Assembly (NCBI GenBank): GCA_019914995.1
Contig: CM034143.1
Location: 870,501-934,500 of the forward strand
DNA: 64,000 nucleotides
Origin: Acanthochlamys bracteata
Lineage: Eukaryota > Streptophyta > Magnoliopsida > Pandanales > Velloziaceae
Direction of reading: 5' to 3'
Part shown: positions 1 through 16,978 of the stretch, one piece after another
Position numbering within the stretch: the first letter of the stretch is position 1
Layout of the letters: every line of letters starts with the position of its first letter
Notes under the pieces: model-generated
Database searches by the model: none
Seen by the model: the letters and a program-made list of their open reading frames with translations, nothing else
What the model was told of the DNA's origin: nothing
Program-made: the position numbers and the translations under genes

Positions 1-105
1 CACTCACTCTAATAGCACCGTATGTTGGGATCACATTCTAAACTACAAAAAGAAAATAGTCGGTTTTGAAAATCTAAAGGTGGAGATTTGTTTTTGGTTT
101 CGCAG

Positions 106-663
106 TTGGACGACTGGGTTCTATGCAGAATATACAACAAGAAAGGGGCCGGCTTATTAAACAAACCGGTGAAACAAACCGGAGTTAAAACAAGATTGAG
201 CCGAACTGGACCGGTTCAAGTTTGGTCTTCTAACATGGTGGTTGATCAGAAGCCGCAGATTCTCAAGCACATGCCACAACCGTCAGTGAACCTTCAGGAC
301 CTGCCAGTTTCGGATTTGTTCACTTCCGATCGATCCGAATCGTTACCTCAGCTTCACACCGACTCGAGCTGTTCCGAACACGTATTGTCTCCTGAGTTCA
401 GCACGTGCGAGACAGGCGAGAGCCATTCACGTCGGCGACCGACGGCCGTGACCGAGTGGGAAAAAGCACTTGTCGAAGTTCGAGGAAATAACGGGAATGC
501 AACTTTTAACGGGTTTCCTCCGTTATCTCCTACTGTTAACGGGTTCGGAGAACCCGTTACAGGACATACTCATGTATTTACAGAAGCCGTTCTGAGCATG
601 CATGCTTATACGACGACTCAGGAGAGCTGCTGGTGGGTGGAAAATTTTAACCGTTGGATTTGA
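106..663 (+). CDS. NAC transcription factor, last exon (5' part outside window)
   Basis: Plant-specific DNA-binding transcription factor, nuclear. Only the last exon is present: an acceptor ends at base 105 (tttcgcag) and the frame runs 185 codons to TGA at 661-663. It opens with LDDWVLCRIYNKKG, the end of NAC subdomain E. The rest is the variable activation region. Within it, LHTDSSCSEHVLSPEF resembles a stretch found in ATAF/NAC2-type proteins. The extreme C-terminus (WWVENFNRWI) is not the usual ATAF ending, so the subgroup is tentative. Bases 1-105 are the 3' part of the preceding intron. The N-terminal NAC subdomains A-D lie off the left edge. Confidence 0.9.
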   Translation: MDDWVLCRIYNKKGAGLLNKPVKQTGVKTRLSRTGPVQVWSSNMVVDQKPQILKHMPQPSVNLQDLPVSDLFTSDRSESLPQLHTDSSCSEHVLSPEFSTCETGESHSRRRPTAVTEWEKALVEVRGNNGNATFNGFPPLSPTVNGFGEPVTGHTHVFTEAVLSMHAYTTTQESCWWVENFNRWI

Positions 664-1478
664 TCGACGGTTTTCCGATTTGATCGAAACGGTTAATTAG
701 AAATGTTTTGATCTACGGCGGCGATGAGACTGAGTTGGGGGAGGAATGTGAAAAAGTTTTGAGTTCGAAATTTAATAGTGTATTAAGTGGTATTTGGACC
801 TGTTTTTGAAATAAAAATATTTTATTTTATTTTAATAAAAAAGTTTTCTCATTTTGATTAAAAATAATAAAATAATGAAAAATTTATTAAATAATATTTT
901 TTATTTTTTATTTTTTAAATAAATTTATAAAATATAAAAATTAATTAAAAATATTAAATAAAAAATTAATAAGTAAATTTTTTTAAAAACATTGCAAACC
1001 TCTCCCTAAAAATATTTGTATTAGTTGTCTGTTGTTCTTTTCTACTTTACATTATATATTATTTCGAAACTCATGTAATGAAAAATTTTGATATTTCTTC
1101 TCTTTTATAATATTGTTTTGCTTTCTTGTAAAATAAAACACGTTTTAAATAGATAAATGTTTTTAACAATTTTTAAGTCAGCCCAAGTTAGCACTTCGGC
1201 CCATAGCCTGTTTACTCATTTTTTAATTGCATCATAAATATTGGTTTGACTTGTCAAACTTTGACTTATTTCATCATTCTTTCATTCATTTTTCCTGTTT
1301 CCTTGACGTGCAAGAGAAAAAAAATTTTATTTTTTGAAAAACCAGCAAATTCCTACCCTCTCCTCTTTCAAAATATTCCCAACAACTCTATCAACCCTGT
1401 ATCGCTCTTACTTCACTCCACTACACTCTCAATATATAATTGCTTCGCGTAGTGTTTACTTCAAACTCAATTTCGACA
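664..1478. other. Spacer between NAC and ALDH3 genes
   Basis: The NAC 3' UTR is followed by an extremely AT-rich block (about 800-1012), then the upstream region of the first ALDH3 exon. I see no gene. The AT-rich block ends in GCAAACCTCTCCCTAAA, which resembles the end of the block at 33478-33708. Confidence 0.5.
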
Positions 1479-5976
<4,498 letters not shown>

Positions 5977-6472
5977 TGATCCTTTAACTTCAATTTATTG
6001 AAGCACACTGCTGCATTATACATACAAAGAAAATCACCAAGATTTATGGATCTGTTGTAAAATTATACACAGAAATACTGTAATGTTGTGTAAAGATGGC
6101 ATACTGTATGTTACACGAATAAAATAAAGGCTTCTTATTTCATTATATTGATAAATAGATACATCAGTTCAATACACAGGTACAGATTTTTCAGCCACAG
6201 AATACTCGCAAGAGTATTCTTAGAAACATACGCTTAAAGGAACGGCGTATAAATGAATATGCTCGTATATTCTACAGAAAGCATCAAACGGACATGGATG
6301 CCTTTATCAAAGTTATCATACATTCATGGACGCTTGTTCTCAAAAATGTATATTAACACAAAACTTACTACGTTTATACTGTACAAAGAGCTGATCTGAA
6401 ACTGCATACCTTAATAAAAACTTATAATCAAAGAAAAAAATGAAAATCAAAACCCAAGATCGACAGCTAGTC

Positions 6473-8726
6473 CTATGAAGAACGAGCACTCCTAGTTCGT
6501 TGAGCCCAAATTCCAAAATCCAGAAAACCAAAAAGGAAGACAATCACATAATAGCGCATTGGTCCTCTCTTGAATCTGAATATCTGTGATCAACAATACA
6601 AATTTATTTAGTTAATTATTAAGATATTGAACAGCCCAGAAAGAGAAGATCTTAGACAATTTCAACACTAGATGCAATCGTGACAATGAGACTTTTAAAT
6701 GATAGTATCACTTGCGTATTGTATATTATCTTTTTCTTCTAGATAAGCATCACATATTAGTTAAGTCATGAAATATAAACTACAATAGACTCAGTCTGCA
6801 CTGCTTGTGATGCTTGACATTAGCTTATAAATATAGTAGCTTATCCAAGCTCAAACACAAACACAAGGTTAGACTCTATCAATCAGAAACACCAAAGTCA
6901 AACTCAAGCGACCGGCATATTGCTTGTCATTCTAATGCTGAAAAGACCTATACGCTTCTAAAAACAGCTCTGAGTCTCTGATCTACTTACAAATCTGAGG
7001 GAGACTGCCAGTGTCAAAACGCTAACAATTGCGAGAAGAATGTACAGAATGACTGTGCCAACTTTCTGCATATTATACATAAAAAAGATGTCAGTTTACG
7101 CCACAAAAATTACGATCAAAGATAACCTGACTCTGAACAAAGGAAAGACATACAAAGATTCAAACCTCAAATGAAGAATAAGTAACAACATTACCACTTT
7201 AACATCTAGCACATTTGCTAAATTCTTCAAGTGAAATTAGAGTAAAAGGAGCTCAAAAGCGGAGAACAGTAAGTACACTCCTAGCAATGCATATTGAGGC
7301 CATTGTTTTCTACCTCATGTAGCTATACAGAATTTGGAAGGTCAACAGTACAGCAGTTTCAAATAGATAAAACCTTAAGAAAGAAGGCCCTAAGGATTGG
7401 AATTTAAGGAGTCAGATGAACTTGTGCTTCATTCAGTTTCAAAGGAAACCAAAAATGTGAAATGTGTGATATCTCTGGAGTGCCACTATAGAAAGCATGA
7501 TAAATTTAAAATCTTATCATTATCCAAGTTATGATGATATTAATTTCACCACATAGCAAGTAAAGGATTTTTATAGGGCAATGGTACTAAGAAAGACATC
7601 CAGAGAGAGCCAGCAAACAAAGAGAAAGCAAACTAGAAGAGTTTCTAATGTCAAACTACTATTTGTAAACCCATTTCCAGCATATTATAGCAGCAAACAG
7701 TAAACAGACAAATTTCTCAAAATATCAAATACAGAACAAATACAAAAGTCGTTGATACCTTAATGAGAAGCAATTAAAATAATAAAACGAAATAAGTGAT
7801 AAAGAACTGTAATGCAACCAAGTGCAGAAGAATTCTGACAATACCTTTCCCACATGAGGAGCTACCAACCATGTGAGTACAAGAGATAGTAACCCACTCG
7901 CAATTAGAACACTAGTACCATCCAGCCTCCACCTAGATGTAGAACTCTCCTCCACAGCAATGATGTTGTCATTAATGGGAACATCGTATGACTGATCTAT
8001 AGTTCCTTGTGAAACTGCTGCAGAGTTATTGTAGGGGTTAAACCATGAAGATACTTCACTAAGTCGTTGCCTCCTTATTGCAGCAAGAGCATCCGGATCT
8101 ACACCAAGATGTGCTGCATGTATATGAGTAACTTCCCCAGTTTCTGTCCTTTCTCTCAAAGATTCATAGTCTTTCAAAGAAGCCATGACCTTCTTGAAGT
8201 CTGCAGGTCTTACATTTGTAGCAACACTACCACAGATTTCACAGACTGTAGATCCATGGCTAATAAACCACTTCAAAGCACAAGCATAGTGCGCAAGAGC
8301 AAGTTCATTCTTGCAAGAGCAACCTAGCTCAATCAATCTATCCTGCTGTTGATAAGAACCAGATTCTATATCTGCAGTACAAACAAATATCTCACCTTCA
8401 GGGCTTATGAATTCTATAAATCTTGGTTCCTCCAATGCTTTCTTAGAATGGGCACCATCCTTTTCAGGTACTCCCTTAGACTCTTCATTACTTTGATTAC
8501 CATCCACATCTACTTCTAAAACCTCCTTTGAAGGGGGGAGAATATCCAAGAAATCCAGTGCCGCAGCACCCCTTTGATCAGATTCTGCACAGTGGCACAC
8601 ACGACAGAGCAAAATACTTTGTTCCTTATCACTATGACCATCTGATATGTGTGAAGAATCTGATTTCTGACTTCTTGAAGAAGAGCCCAAATCATTGCTA
8701 TCTGATTGACCACCCTCTGGCAGCAT
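6473..8726 (-). CDS. Membrane RING-CH (RINGv) E3 ubiquitin ligase
   Basis: Predicted E3 ligase of the RING-CH (MARCH-like) class, membrane-embedded. Exons in transcript order: 8726-7845, 7065-6991, 6583-6473, all GT-AG and phase 0, giving 355 aa. Zinc ligands fit C4HC3: Cys41, Cys44, Cys136, Cys138, His146, Cys149, Cys162, Cys165, including CSCKNELALAHYAC and CEIC. Three hydrophobic segments follow: about 272-290 in exon 1, one filling exon 2 (TVILYILLAIVSVL), and one in exon 3 (YYVIVFLFGFLDFGIW). The protein ends in a basic, serine-rich tail. The gap of 91 residues between Cys44 and Cys136 is much longer than in the standard domain. The start is the first ATG after in-frame stops. The 3' end converges on ALDH3; about 340 bases (6130-6472) separate the ALDH3 poly(A) signal from this stop codon and hold only 3' UTR. 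Confidence 0.88.
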
Positions 8727-10144
8727 TTTATTTCTTCTTCAGATCAACGGTAATCTTCATATACAAAGAACTTAATAGACTAGAATAGGTTGTAATGTCA
8801 AGTATTGACGAGATTATTTCTCACTAAATTATTATGCACGATCATCAGATGTGAGTAATAGATTAATCTTCATAACAAATGCAAGGCAAGAACGACATTG
8901 ATGCCAGATGATCACGTAATAGGAAGCGCCCCTGCCAGAAAAGAGTTTTTAAAGCTGAGTTGAACAGGGTTTTAAAAAAGGCTGCTCTATTTCAAACTGG
9001 ATATTGTATGTAAGGTCTTCTTAGAAACCAAGCATCAAACTCAGATCTAGAACTGCCCGTAAAAAGTGAAACAAACTCCGTACTTGCTAAAAGAAATTAA
9101 TTTTCTCAGGAGTGCTCCAAATATTCAAATATAGAACTGATAACATGACCAAATGCAAATAAATGAAGTCAGAAACTAATCAGAGAACAAGTACAACAAG
9201 GCCGAAACAACTTTACCAATGATGTATCTCTACAATCAATCTCAGGAACACAGATGTCATATTCCAACATAAACCAAATATACACTTCACAAGAACGCCA
9301 TCAACTCGAGCTAATTGACACAAGTTGCTCAGAGTATAGACTTTCTAAAATCTCCATAGATAAACAATTCATGGAGAGGCTAACTTAAACATCCTCATTT
9401 TCACAGCTTCTATAATATATCAAAGTTGTAAAAATCAGAGGACAAAGTAGAATCTTATTAGTTGGAGTTGCGACACAAGTCAAAAGCAAATTGGATGAAA
9501 ACTCAACAAACAAAAATTTGAAACTTTGCAAAACATATACATAATACTTATAATTGAGAAGACCAGTGACTATATAGATACCAAGAATCGGCCTCCCACT
9601 CTGCTTATAGAAACAAAGATTCTTCTTTTAATTGATAATTGCTCATTATATCTCGAGATCAAATCTTGTTCTGAGCTCCCCAATCAATCTCCTAAACAAA
9701 ATTTCAACTTTGTAAATTACATTCTTCAAATTAGTAAGGCAACCACAAGATTCACAATTAAAATAAACATAATCCTATTGAGATTTTAACAAACATTGAA
9801 CCATAAAAAAGGAGAGAGATTTACCAGCTCAAATTTCCTCAGATTTTCTTGAAAATTTTCAGAAACAACTGAAAACAACAGATATTGGAAGCAAAATGTT
9901 CAAGAATTCAAAACGATCAAATTAGCAGAACATAACTAAGTAAAGATCTTACTTTTAATAATAATAGCGGAAGAAAGTAATCAGCGGTTTCTTTTTCTTG
10001 AAAAACCGACAAACCAAAAGAGAAATTGTTTGCTGCAAGGAAGAAAGAGTGAGAAAAAAGAAAATATAAAAAAAGAAAAAACAAAGGCAGACGAAGAAAT
10101 AGAGATACTAGTGGGACCCACAAAAATATGGAAAAAGAAATCAA
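8727..10144 (-). other. Leader region of the RING-CH gene
   Basis: No coding sequence recognised on either strand. On the minus strand a good donor (AAAA/GTAAGATC) lies at 9953/9952, so a leader exon from about 10.13 kb to 9953 could be joined across an intron of about 1.2 kb to sequence just before the ATG at 8726. This is inference; transcripts would settle it. Confidence 0.4.
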
Positions 10145-10454
10145 ACACCGTCGGATGTCATCATTATATTCGTCATCTCGACCGTTGAATCATTGACGAC
10201 GCAGACACTTGACTTTCACGGGCCTGAGCCTGAAAGATCATAGCCAAAGCCCATATATATCGCATTTGGAAGCATGAACTTAAAGTGGCCGGCCCATTCA
10301 CGGCCTAATAAGATCCTTCTCTTTCCTTGGAGACGATAAACGGCGCCGTCCCGCTACTGAGAAGAAGGGAAGAATAAAAAAATCATTACAGCGATGGTAA
10401 GAAAAAATATAAAATAATTAAAAAAAACTTATTTCTAAAAAACAATTACTTTAA
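10145..10454. promoter_or_regulatory. Divergent promoter between RING-CH and PMT genes
   Basis: About 300 bases separate the likely starts of two divergent genes. The segment is less AT-rich than its flanks and holds several GGGCC/GGCCCA elements (about 10219-10305), typical of plant site-II-type promoters of constitutively expressed genes. Confidence 0.4.
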
Positions 10455-11596
10455 ATGGAGTGCAGCTCGAGTATTAATTATAATTATAAATCTTGTTTCT
10501 TCATTCTTTGCTCGTTCTCACAGGGTTTAATCCCAACACCACTAATCAATTTCTGTTCAGTTCTTCCTCGAGATCCGACGATCTTTCGAGCTCTGGCGAG
10601 GTATGAGAGTAGAAATTTCTCCGTTGTTTCGATTTTTCGTATTTAGTTTCGGTCTTAATGAATTTTCATTTTTATCTAAGCGGATTTTTGGTTTACAGAG
10701 GTTTAATGATAGATCTGAAGCGCCTGTTCAAGTTGATTTGTGGTTCAAGTTTTGTGAGTGTGTAGTGCTGAATGACCTTAGTTTGAAGTGATTGTAGTGC
10801 AGATCTCAGTGATTCACTTGATCTACTCTCTTTGTATGTGTTTGAAGTTTTTCCAGAAGTTGAAATTCATTTAAGTGATTGTTAGATAGTTTATTCTGCT
10901 CTGTGTTGAATGAAAGCAGCGGTTTCATTTATTGAGCTGCCTGCTTGGTGAGTACTTCGTTTTTGTTTTTGTAACATTTAATATGTTCTCATTCTTCCTC
11001 ACCATTATGCTGCGTTGTTATTATTTGGTTATTTAGTTAGATTCATACTCTATGGTTGCACTGTATTACATGTTTTCTGCTGTAGATTTTCTTAGACTAC
11101 TGAAAAATAAATTAAATGCAACAAATATTTCAGATAATTATTAAGCTCCAACCAAATGATTGCGTATTTTTTAATATAGAAACACAAGCATTAATACTGA
11201 AGAAGCTTTTATCTTAAACACCTCCTTCTAAAACATTTGTTGTATCAGACAGTAATACCATAAACCTACCCATTAGTTGTCTAATAACAATTTACACAAG
11301 AAGACATGTAATGATAATTTAGAGCAGAAAAACTGAAGAAGTTCAGCCATAGAGCATGAATCTAACTAAAATAATCAAATGATAACAATGCAGCATAATG
11401 GTAATGGAGAATGACAACATATTAAATGTGTCTTTTCTTTGTTTTAGTTATTATGCTTATGCAGTTGCTTGAATTGCTAGGATTGTTTTTTGGTTTTGTA
11501 TGGGGGAAATGGCAATCGCAAACTAATTAGGTGTATTTGGATCGTTTGCCATGCTGCATTTCAGGTATATTATCTGAGGTTCCTGTTTGTAACAAA
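10455..11596 (+). other. Leader region of the PMT gene
   Basis: No coding sequence recognised. A donor-like GCGAG/GTATGAG near 10600 and an acceptor (CATTTCAG) just before 11565 suggest a leader exon and an intron of about 1 kb. Inferred from splice-like signals only. Confidence 0.35.
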
Positions 11597-14500
11597 ATGA
11601 TGTTTGGAAAGAGTTCACGAATTGACAGTAGGAGGTCGTCATCCTCCTACTGCTCAACAGGAACCATCGCAGTTTTCATTGCTCTATGCTTAGTCGGTGT
11701 TTGGATGATGACATCTTCTGCAGTAGTGCCTGTGCAAATTTCCTCCACTATTACTACCACTGAGGCGAAACAGCAAGTTTTTGATTATACGAGGTCGCTT
11801 GATGATAACACAGTTGTAGACGAAGATCCAACGACTCTGGATGTTGAAAAGAATGATAATGGTAAGTCTAAGCTTCCTCCAACTACAGATACCAATGAAG
11901 ATACACGGGGAGATTCTAATAAAGATGAGACAGGTGATACTTTGAAATATGGTGGGATTGAAAGTGAAAGCAAAGAACAGAAGTCTGATGAATTCACAAT
12001 TAAGGAGGAGGACAAAAAAACAAAAGGAACTTCTGATGAGCAAGTGAATGATGCTCAACAAAACAATTCCGAAGAAAACTCTGATGGTGAAGCAAATAAT
12101 AAACAGCTTCAACCTGATGATAAAACAAAATCTGAGGAGAACTCTAACAATGACACTATGCAGGAGAACAAGAATCAATACCAGGTTGAGAAGGTAGAGG
12201 GAGAGAAAAACAAGGAGGAAAATAAGACATCTCGGGTCTCTCAAAGTACTAATAATCAGGTACCCAAAGAAGTATTTCCTGATGTTTCCCAGGCGGAGCT
12301 TCTGAAAGAAACCAGTACTCAGAATGGTGCTTGGTCGACACAAGCTGCTGAGTCAAAGAATGAGAAGCAACTGCAGTCTTCTTCTTCTACTAAGGCTGAA
12401 CATAAGCTCTGTAAGGTTACTGCTGGAGCTGATTATATTCCTTGCCTTGACAATGACGATGCTATCAGGAAACTTCACAGCACAAAGCATTACGAACATA
12501 GAGAGAGGCACTGCCCTGAAGAGGCACCGACCTGCCTTGTTCCACTTCCAGATGGATACAAACGACCAGTCAAGTGGCCCAAAAGTAGGGATAAGGTATC
12601 TGATCTGCAATGCTGAGGTATTACCTAATGTGGAATGTGTTTCCTTTTTGTGACTCTTTCTTTAATACATGAAATTGGCAGGTATGGTATTCCAATGTGC
12701 CTCACACCAAGCTTGCAGCTGTAAAGGGGCATCAGAACTGGGTTAAGGTTGCTGGAGAGTACCTCACTTTTCCGGGTGGTGGAACTCAATTCAAGCATGG
12801 TGCACTCCATTATATTGATTTTATACAGCAGGTTAAACAACTGGGTTTTGTGCAGTGGGATGCTTTAGCTGAACACTTAAACATCAGATTTTGCCTTACA
12901 TTCTGTGATGTTCTCGTCTGAACCATTCTGTTCTTCTGCTACCACTTTTCGTCACTAATCTTACCTGACTGCTGTCTCATTGTAATTTTCTACTGTAATT
13001 ATGTTTTTTTCTACCTTTGCCTTTCTGTTGCCTTTGTCTTTCTGTTGCTAATATGTGTACCTAAGCACCTTAGTCATGCAGGTTTTGCTGGCATTGTTTT
13101 CTTCGTTTTTCGTTTTTGGTTTTATCAAGAGATTTTGCTATGATCTGATAATGTCATAACTGGTAAGCTTATTTTACTCTAAAACTTGTACTCTAATGGT
13201 GTGACAGCAGTGATGCTTTAATTTGAGATGCCAAAATTTGTGTGTGATGTCATTAAATTGCTCTATGGAATGCTCCCTAATGGTATTTGGGGGTTACTAT
13301 TTGCCAAATTTGCCGAATATATAGTTCTAGTCACAGAACTTTCCTCTAATTATTATTGAACAAAGCATATGAGCAAAGTGTATGTTTTTTCTTTCTTGAC
13401 TGACAATCTAGTATGTCATACTTGTTAATGTGCACATGTTACTTGCAAAATCTAAATACCCTTGGATAAACATATTTTACGTAGATATTACCTGACATAG
13501 CATGGGGCAAGCGGAGCCGTGTTATCTTGGATGTTGGCTGTGGTGTTGCTAGTTTTGGAGGCTATCTGTTCGACAGAGATGTACTTAGTATGTCGTTTGC
13601 TCCTAAAGATGAACATGAAGCCCAAGTGCAATTTGCACTGGAAAGAGGTATTCCAGCTGTCTCTGCAGTAATGGGCACAAAGAGGCTCCCATATCCTGGT
13701 AGGGTCTTTGATGTTGTCCACTGTGCACGCTGTAGAGTGCCCTGGCACATAGAAGGTACTCGTGAATTGCATTTATACCCTTGCATTTTCTTTTTGAGCT
13801 TTCTCCTTATCAATGAGTTCAAACTTTCAGGTGGCAAGCTCTTGTTGGAGTTGAACCGATTGTTGCGGCCTGGTGGTTATTTTGTTTGGTCTGCCACGCC
13901 AGTTTACCAGAACTTACCTGAGGATAAAGGGATCTGGGGTGGTATGTGTGCTTTCTACTCACTCTGGTTCTTGCGAAAAGCATATGCTCATAAAAGAAAA
14001 GGGTTTGTATGTTGAAAGTTTCAGAATCCATTAAAAATACACCAATCTCATGCAACTTTATAATGTAGAAGTGGATACATTCATGAAATCTGTGTGGAAA
14101 CTATTGCCCCTAACTCAAGGAAGAACATACTTCATCTGCAGCATCCTTAATTGGATAGTTGACTGCAACAACCTAAATCTCTCATTGTGATGTAGATGTT
14201 ACAACTTCCATCCTGTTGCTTGATATCTATTTTACGAGCTATTACATTTAGCATAGTATAGGGAATTATGTCTGTGGGTTCCTGTGTTCTCTGATATCAT
14301 GAACACTGGATACTTTGACAGCGAGTTCTGCTGGAGAAACTTCTCTATTAACTTATATGGTGTTATAATAATAGAATCTGATTCCGAAGCAAGCCCTACT
14401 TCACATTCTTATTATTTGAAACAAGAACGCAATCGTGTAAAGATCTTGGTCTAACCTGTCTTATGTGGTATGTCTGTAGCCATGTTCAAACTGACTAAGT

Positions 14501-15935
14501 CCATGTGCTGGGAGTTGGTGATCAAGAAAAAGGATCCTGTCAACCAAGTAGGAGTAGCAATATACAGGAAGCCCTTGAATAATGAGTGCTATAATGAAAG
14601 AAACCTGAATGATCCTCCACTCTGCCAAGATTCTGATGACCCAGATGCCGCATGGTATGCCTATTATTATTGCATATATTCTGCCCAATCAATTATTATC
14701 AAAGAGCTTACCTGAATCTTGTTGTTTCTTTTTTTCCTGTAGGAACGTACCTTTGCAAGCATGTATGCACAAACTGCCGGTAGATCCTGCTATGCGCGGT
14801 TCACACTGGCCTGAGAAATGGCCTGATAGATTGAAGAAAACACCTTATTGGCTTAACACTTCTCAAACTGGGGTCTATGGTAAAGCTGCTCCTGAGGATT
14901 TCCAAGCAGACTACCAGCATTGGAAGAACGTTGTTAGCAAATCATATCTGAATGGACTTGGATTGGACTGGTCATCAGTGAGGAATGTCATGGATATGCG
15001 AACTGTATATGGAGGGTAAGTTTACTTGGATCTAGCTGTTTACTTCTGACAGTAGGGTAAGTTTTTATAGTACTCTTTAGTTTCTGGGCACCAGTATTGT
15101 ATTTGGATAATGCAGTTTAAGTTATCTTAATTCATTTTTTTGTTATTTAATAGTATATATTGAAGCAACAATATTTCTGCCTTGCTTTTGTTCCACGCTG
15201 TCTATTTCTTTATATAATCTCCACAACAGATCTATGCAGACTATGATCATTTCAAAATGGCCTCTTGGTTGATTTTCCTGCAAATGCTCTTTCTTAGTTT
15301 CCTTGAATTTTGATTAGTCTGTGTACTTCAAACACTAACTTTCAGTTTCTTTTTTCAGTTTTGCTGCAGCTTTACGAGAAATGCCAGTGTGGGTTATGAA
15401 CATAGTAAACATCGACTCTCCAGATACTCTTCCCATCATTTATGAAAGAGGACTGTTTGGGATGTATCATGATTGGTGCGAGTCTTTTAGCACATATCCA
15501 AGGTCATATGACCTGCTGCATGCTGACCACCTATTCTCCAAGCTTAAGAAAAGGTTTGCGTCTTACATGAACAAAATGTTTTTGGCATAATTTTGAAGCA
15601 GCAGCACTTTTCCATTCAACATAGAAGAAATCAATGACCTTTTCGCTTACATAAAACATAGATGTTATAGACTCCAAGAGCGTAACGGAGTAGTAAGTAG
15701 CTGTTGCTCATGTTGCAGGTGTCAACTGTTGCCTGCCATTGTTGAGGTTGACCGGATACTCCGCCCAGAAGGAAAATTGATCGTCAGGGACAAAATTGAC
15801 ACGATGAGTGAGGTCGAGGACCTGCTGAAATCTCTTCACTGGAAGATCCGATTCACCTACTCAAACGACAACGAGGGTTTGCTATTCGCTCAAAAAACAA
15901 CATGGAGGCCTGCTGAGTTGGAAGGAAGCACGTAA
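11597..15935 (+). CDS. PMT: Probable Golgi methyltransferase, PMT24/25/26 clade
   Basis: Putative SAM-dependent methyltransferase of the plant PMT (QUASIMODO2-related) family, thought to act on cell-wall polysaccharides in the Golgi. Exons: 11597-12595, 12682-12831, 13485-13755, 13831-13941, 14480-14654, 14743-15015, 15359-15553, 15719-15935; all GT-AG with phase kept; 796 aa. Type II topology: short basic, serine-rich cytosolic tail, one membrane segment at about 22-40 ([16 protein letters not shown]), then a long Glu/Lys/Asn/Ser-rich lumenal stem to about residue 270. The catalytic region follows, with [12 protein letters not shown] (SAM motif I, about residues 398-409) and [14 protein letters not shown]. 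The domain continues to the end. A long stem marks the PMT24-26 clade. Two consecutive ATGs open the frame; the first is used. A leader exon and intron lie upstream (acceptor tttcag near 11564). Confidence 0.95.
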
Positions 15936-16978
15936 TCCCCGCAAATATAAGATTAAACTATTTACCTTATAGTTTCAAAGTAATTCTTTCATAACTTCTC
16001 ATAGGTAGCATACTTATTATATGTGCTGTTATTCCAAACACGATGACAGAGCTATGCAGAAGGGCATCAAGCTCATTCTACAAGATTTCGTTTCTTTTCC
16101 TAACAATCCTTGTGGGGATAGAGATATTGAGATATTTGTTTGAAAGTGTTTTTCAGTTTTTATTATTTCACTTTTTTATTTATAAAAAAGTATTAAAAGT
16201 TTTTTAAAATACAAAATTTTATTATTACATTTTATTAATTTTTAGATAAAAAATTGTTTTAAAATATTTTGATTTTTTTTTTGTTTCGAAATTTGTTTTT
16301 GAAAATATTTCGAAATATTCTCATTTTCACACCGTTTGTTATCTTTCACCTTTTGTACAAATTTTGGCGGTCCCCGATGATTTGTTAAAGATGCGCAAGT
16401 TATTTATTGTTCTAAAAGTCTGAAGTTGTTTGAAAAGTTTTAAGTTAAAAATTTTAATAAATTTTTTTAATATAAAAATTTTTAATTTAAAAAAATTGAA
16501 ATGTAGTATTTTTATGACGTATAATATTTCTTAAATTATAATTAAAATTTTACATTATATAAAATATTTACTAAAATGTCAAAGTAAAAAATAAAATGAA
16601 ACAAAAAAATATAAACAATGCCAAACAGTTGAGTGAATCTATCTCATGTCAGTTTCTCTCTTTTGTATACAGTTGATAAGATGAGATACATGTGTTATGG
16701 TCGAGTTAAGAATTACCAAAAAAAGTTAAATATTCTAAGAAAATTAAAATACTAAAAGACATTATAAAAAATTGATATATTTAAAATAGAAAATATCTCA
16801 AATTTTATAATTCTAATTTCGAAAGAGTTGTTTCTTTTCTTTTTTTTCTTTTTGAAAGAGCTCATACACGAGGTCTATAAATAAGAAACCAATCAACACT
16901 ATCCCGCTTCCCTCCCCGGCAAGACTCTGTGCTCCACAACCACCGCCGCCGCCGGTTTTAAGCGGAGCTCTACCTACA
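15936..16978. other. AT-rich spacer between PMT and PRORP
   Basis: The PMT 3' UTR occupies the first roughly 200 bases. From about 16140 to 16800 the sequence is strongly AT-rich with runs of T and A, and I see no gene. The last 120 bases are the PRORP promoter and leader. Confidence 0.5.
16876..16883 (+). promoter_or_regulatory. TATA box of the PRORP gene
   Basis: TATAAATA about 100 bases before the ATG at 16979; a start about 30 bases downstream would leave a leader of about 70 bases that includes a CCGCCGCCGCCGG run. Confidence 0.55.

Noticed and set aside
11690-12343. 217-codon frame on the minus strand
   Set aside because: Antisense shadow of the low-complexity PMT stem region.
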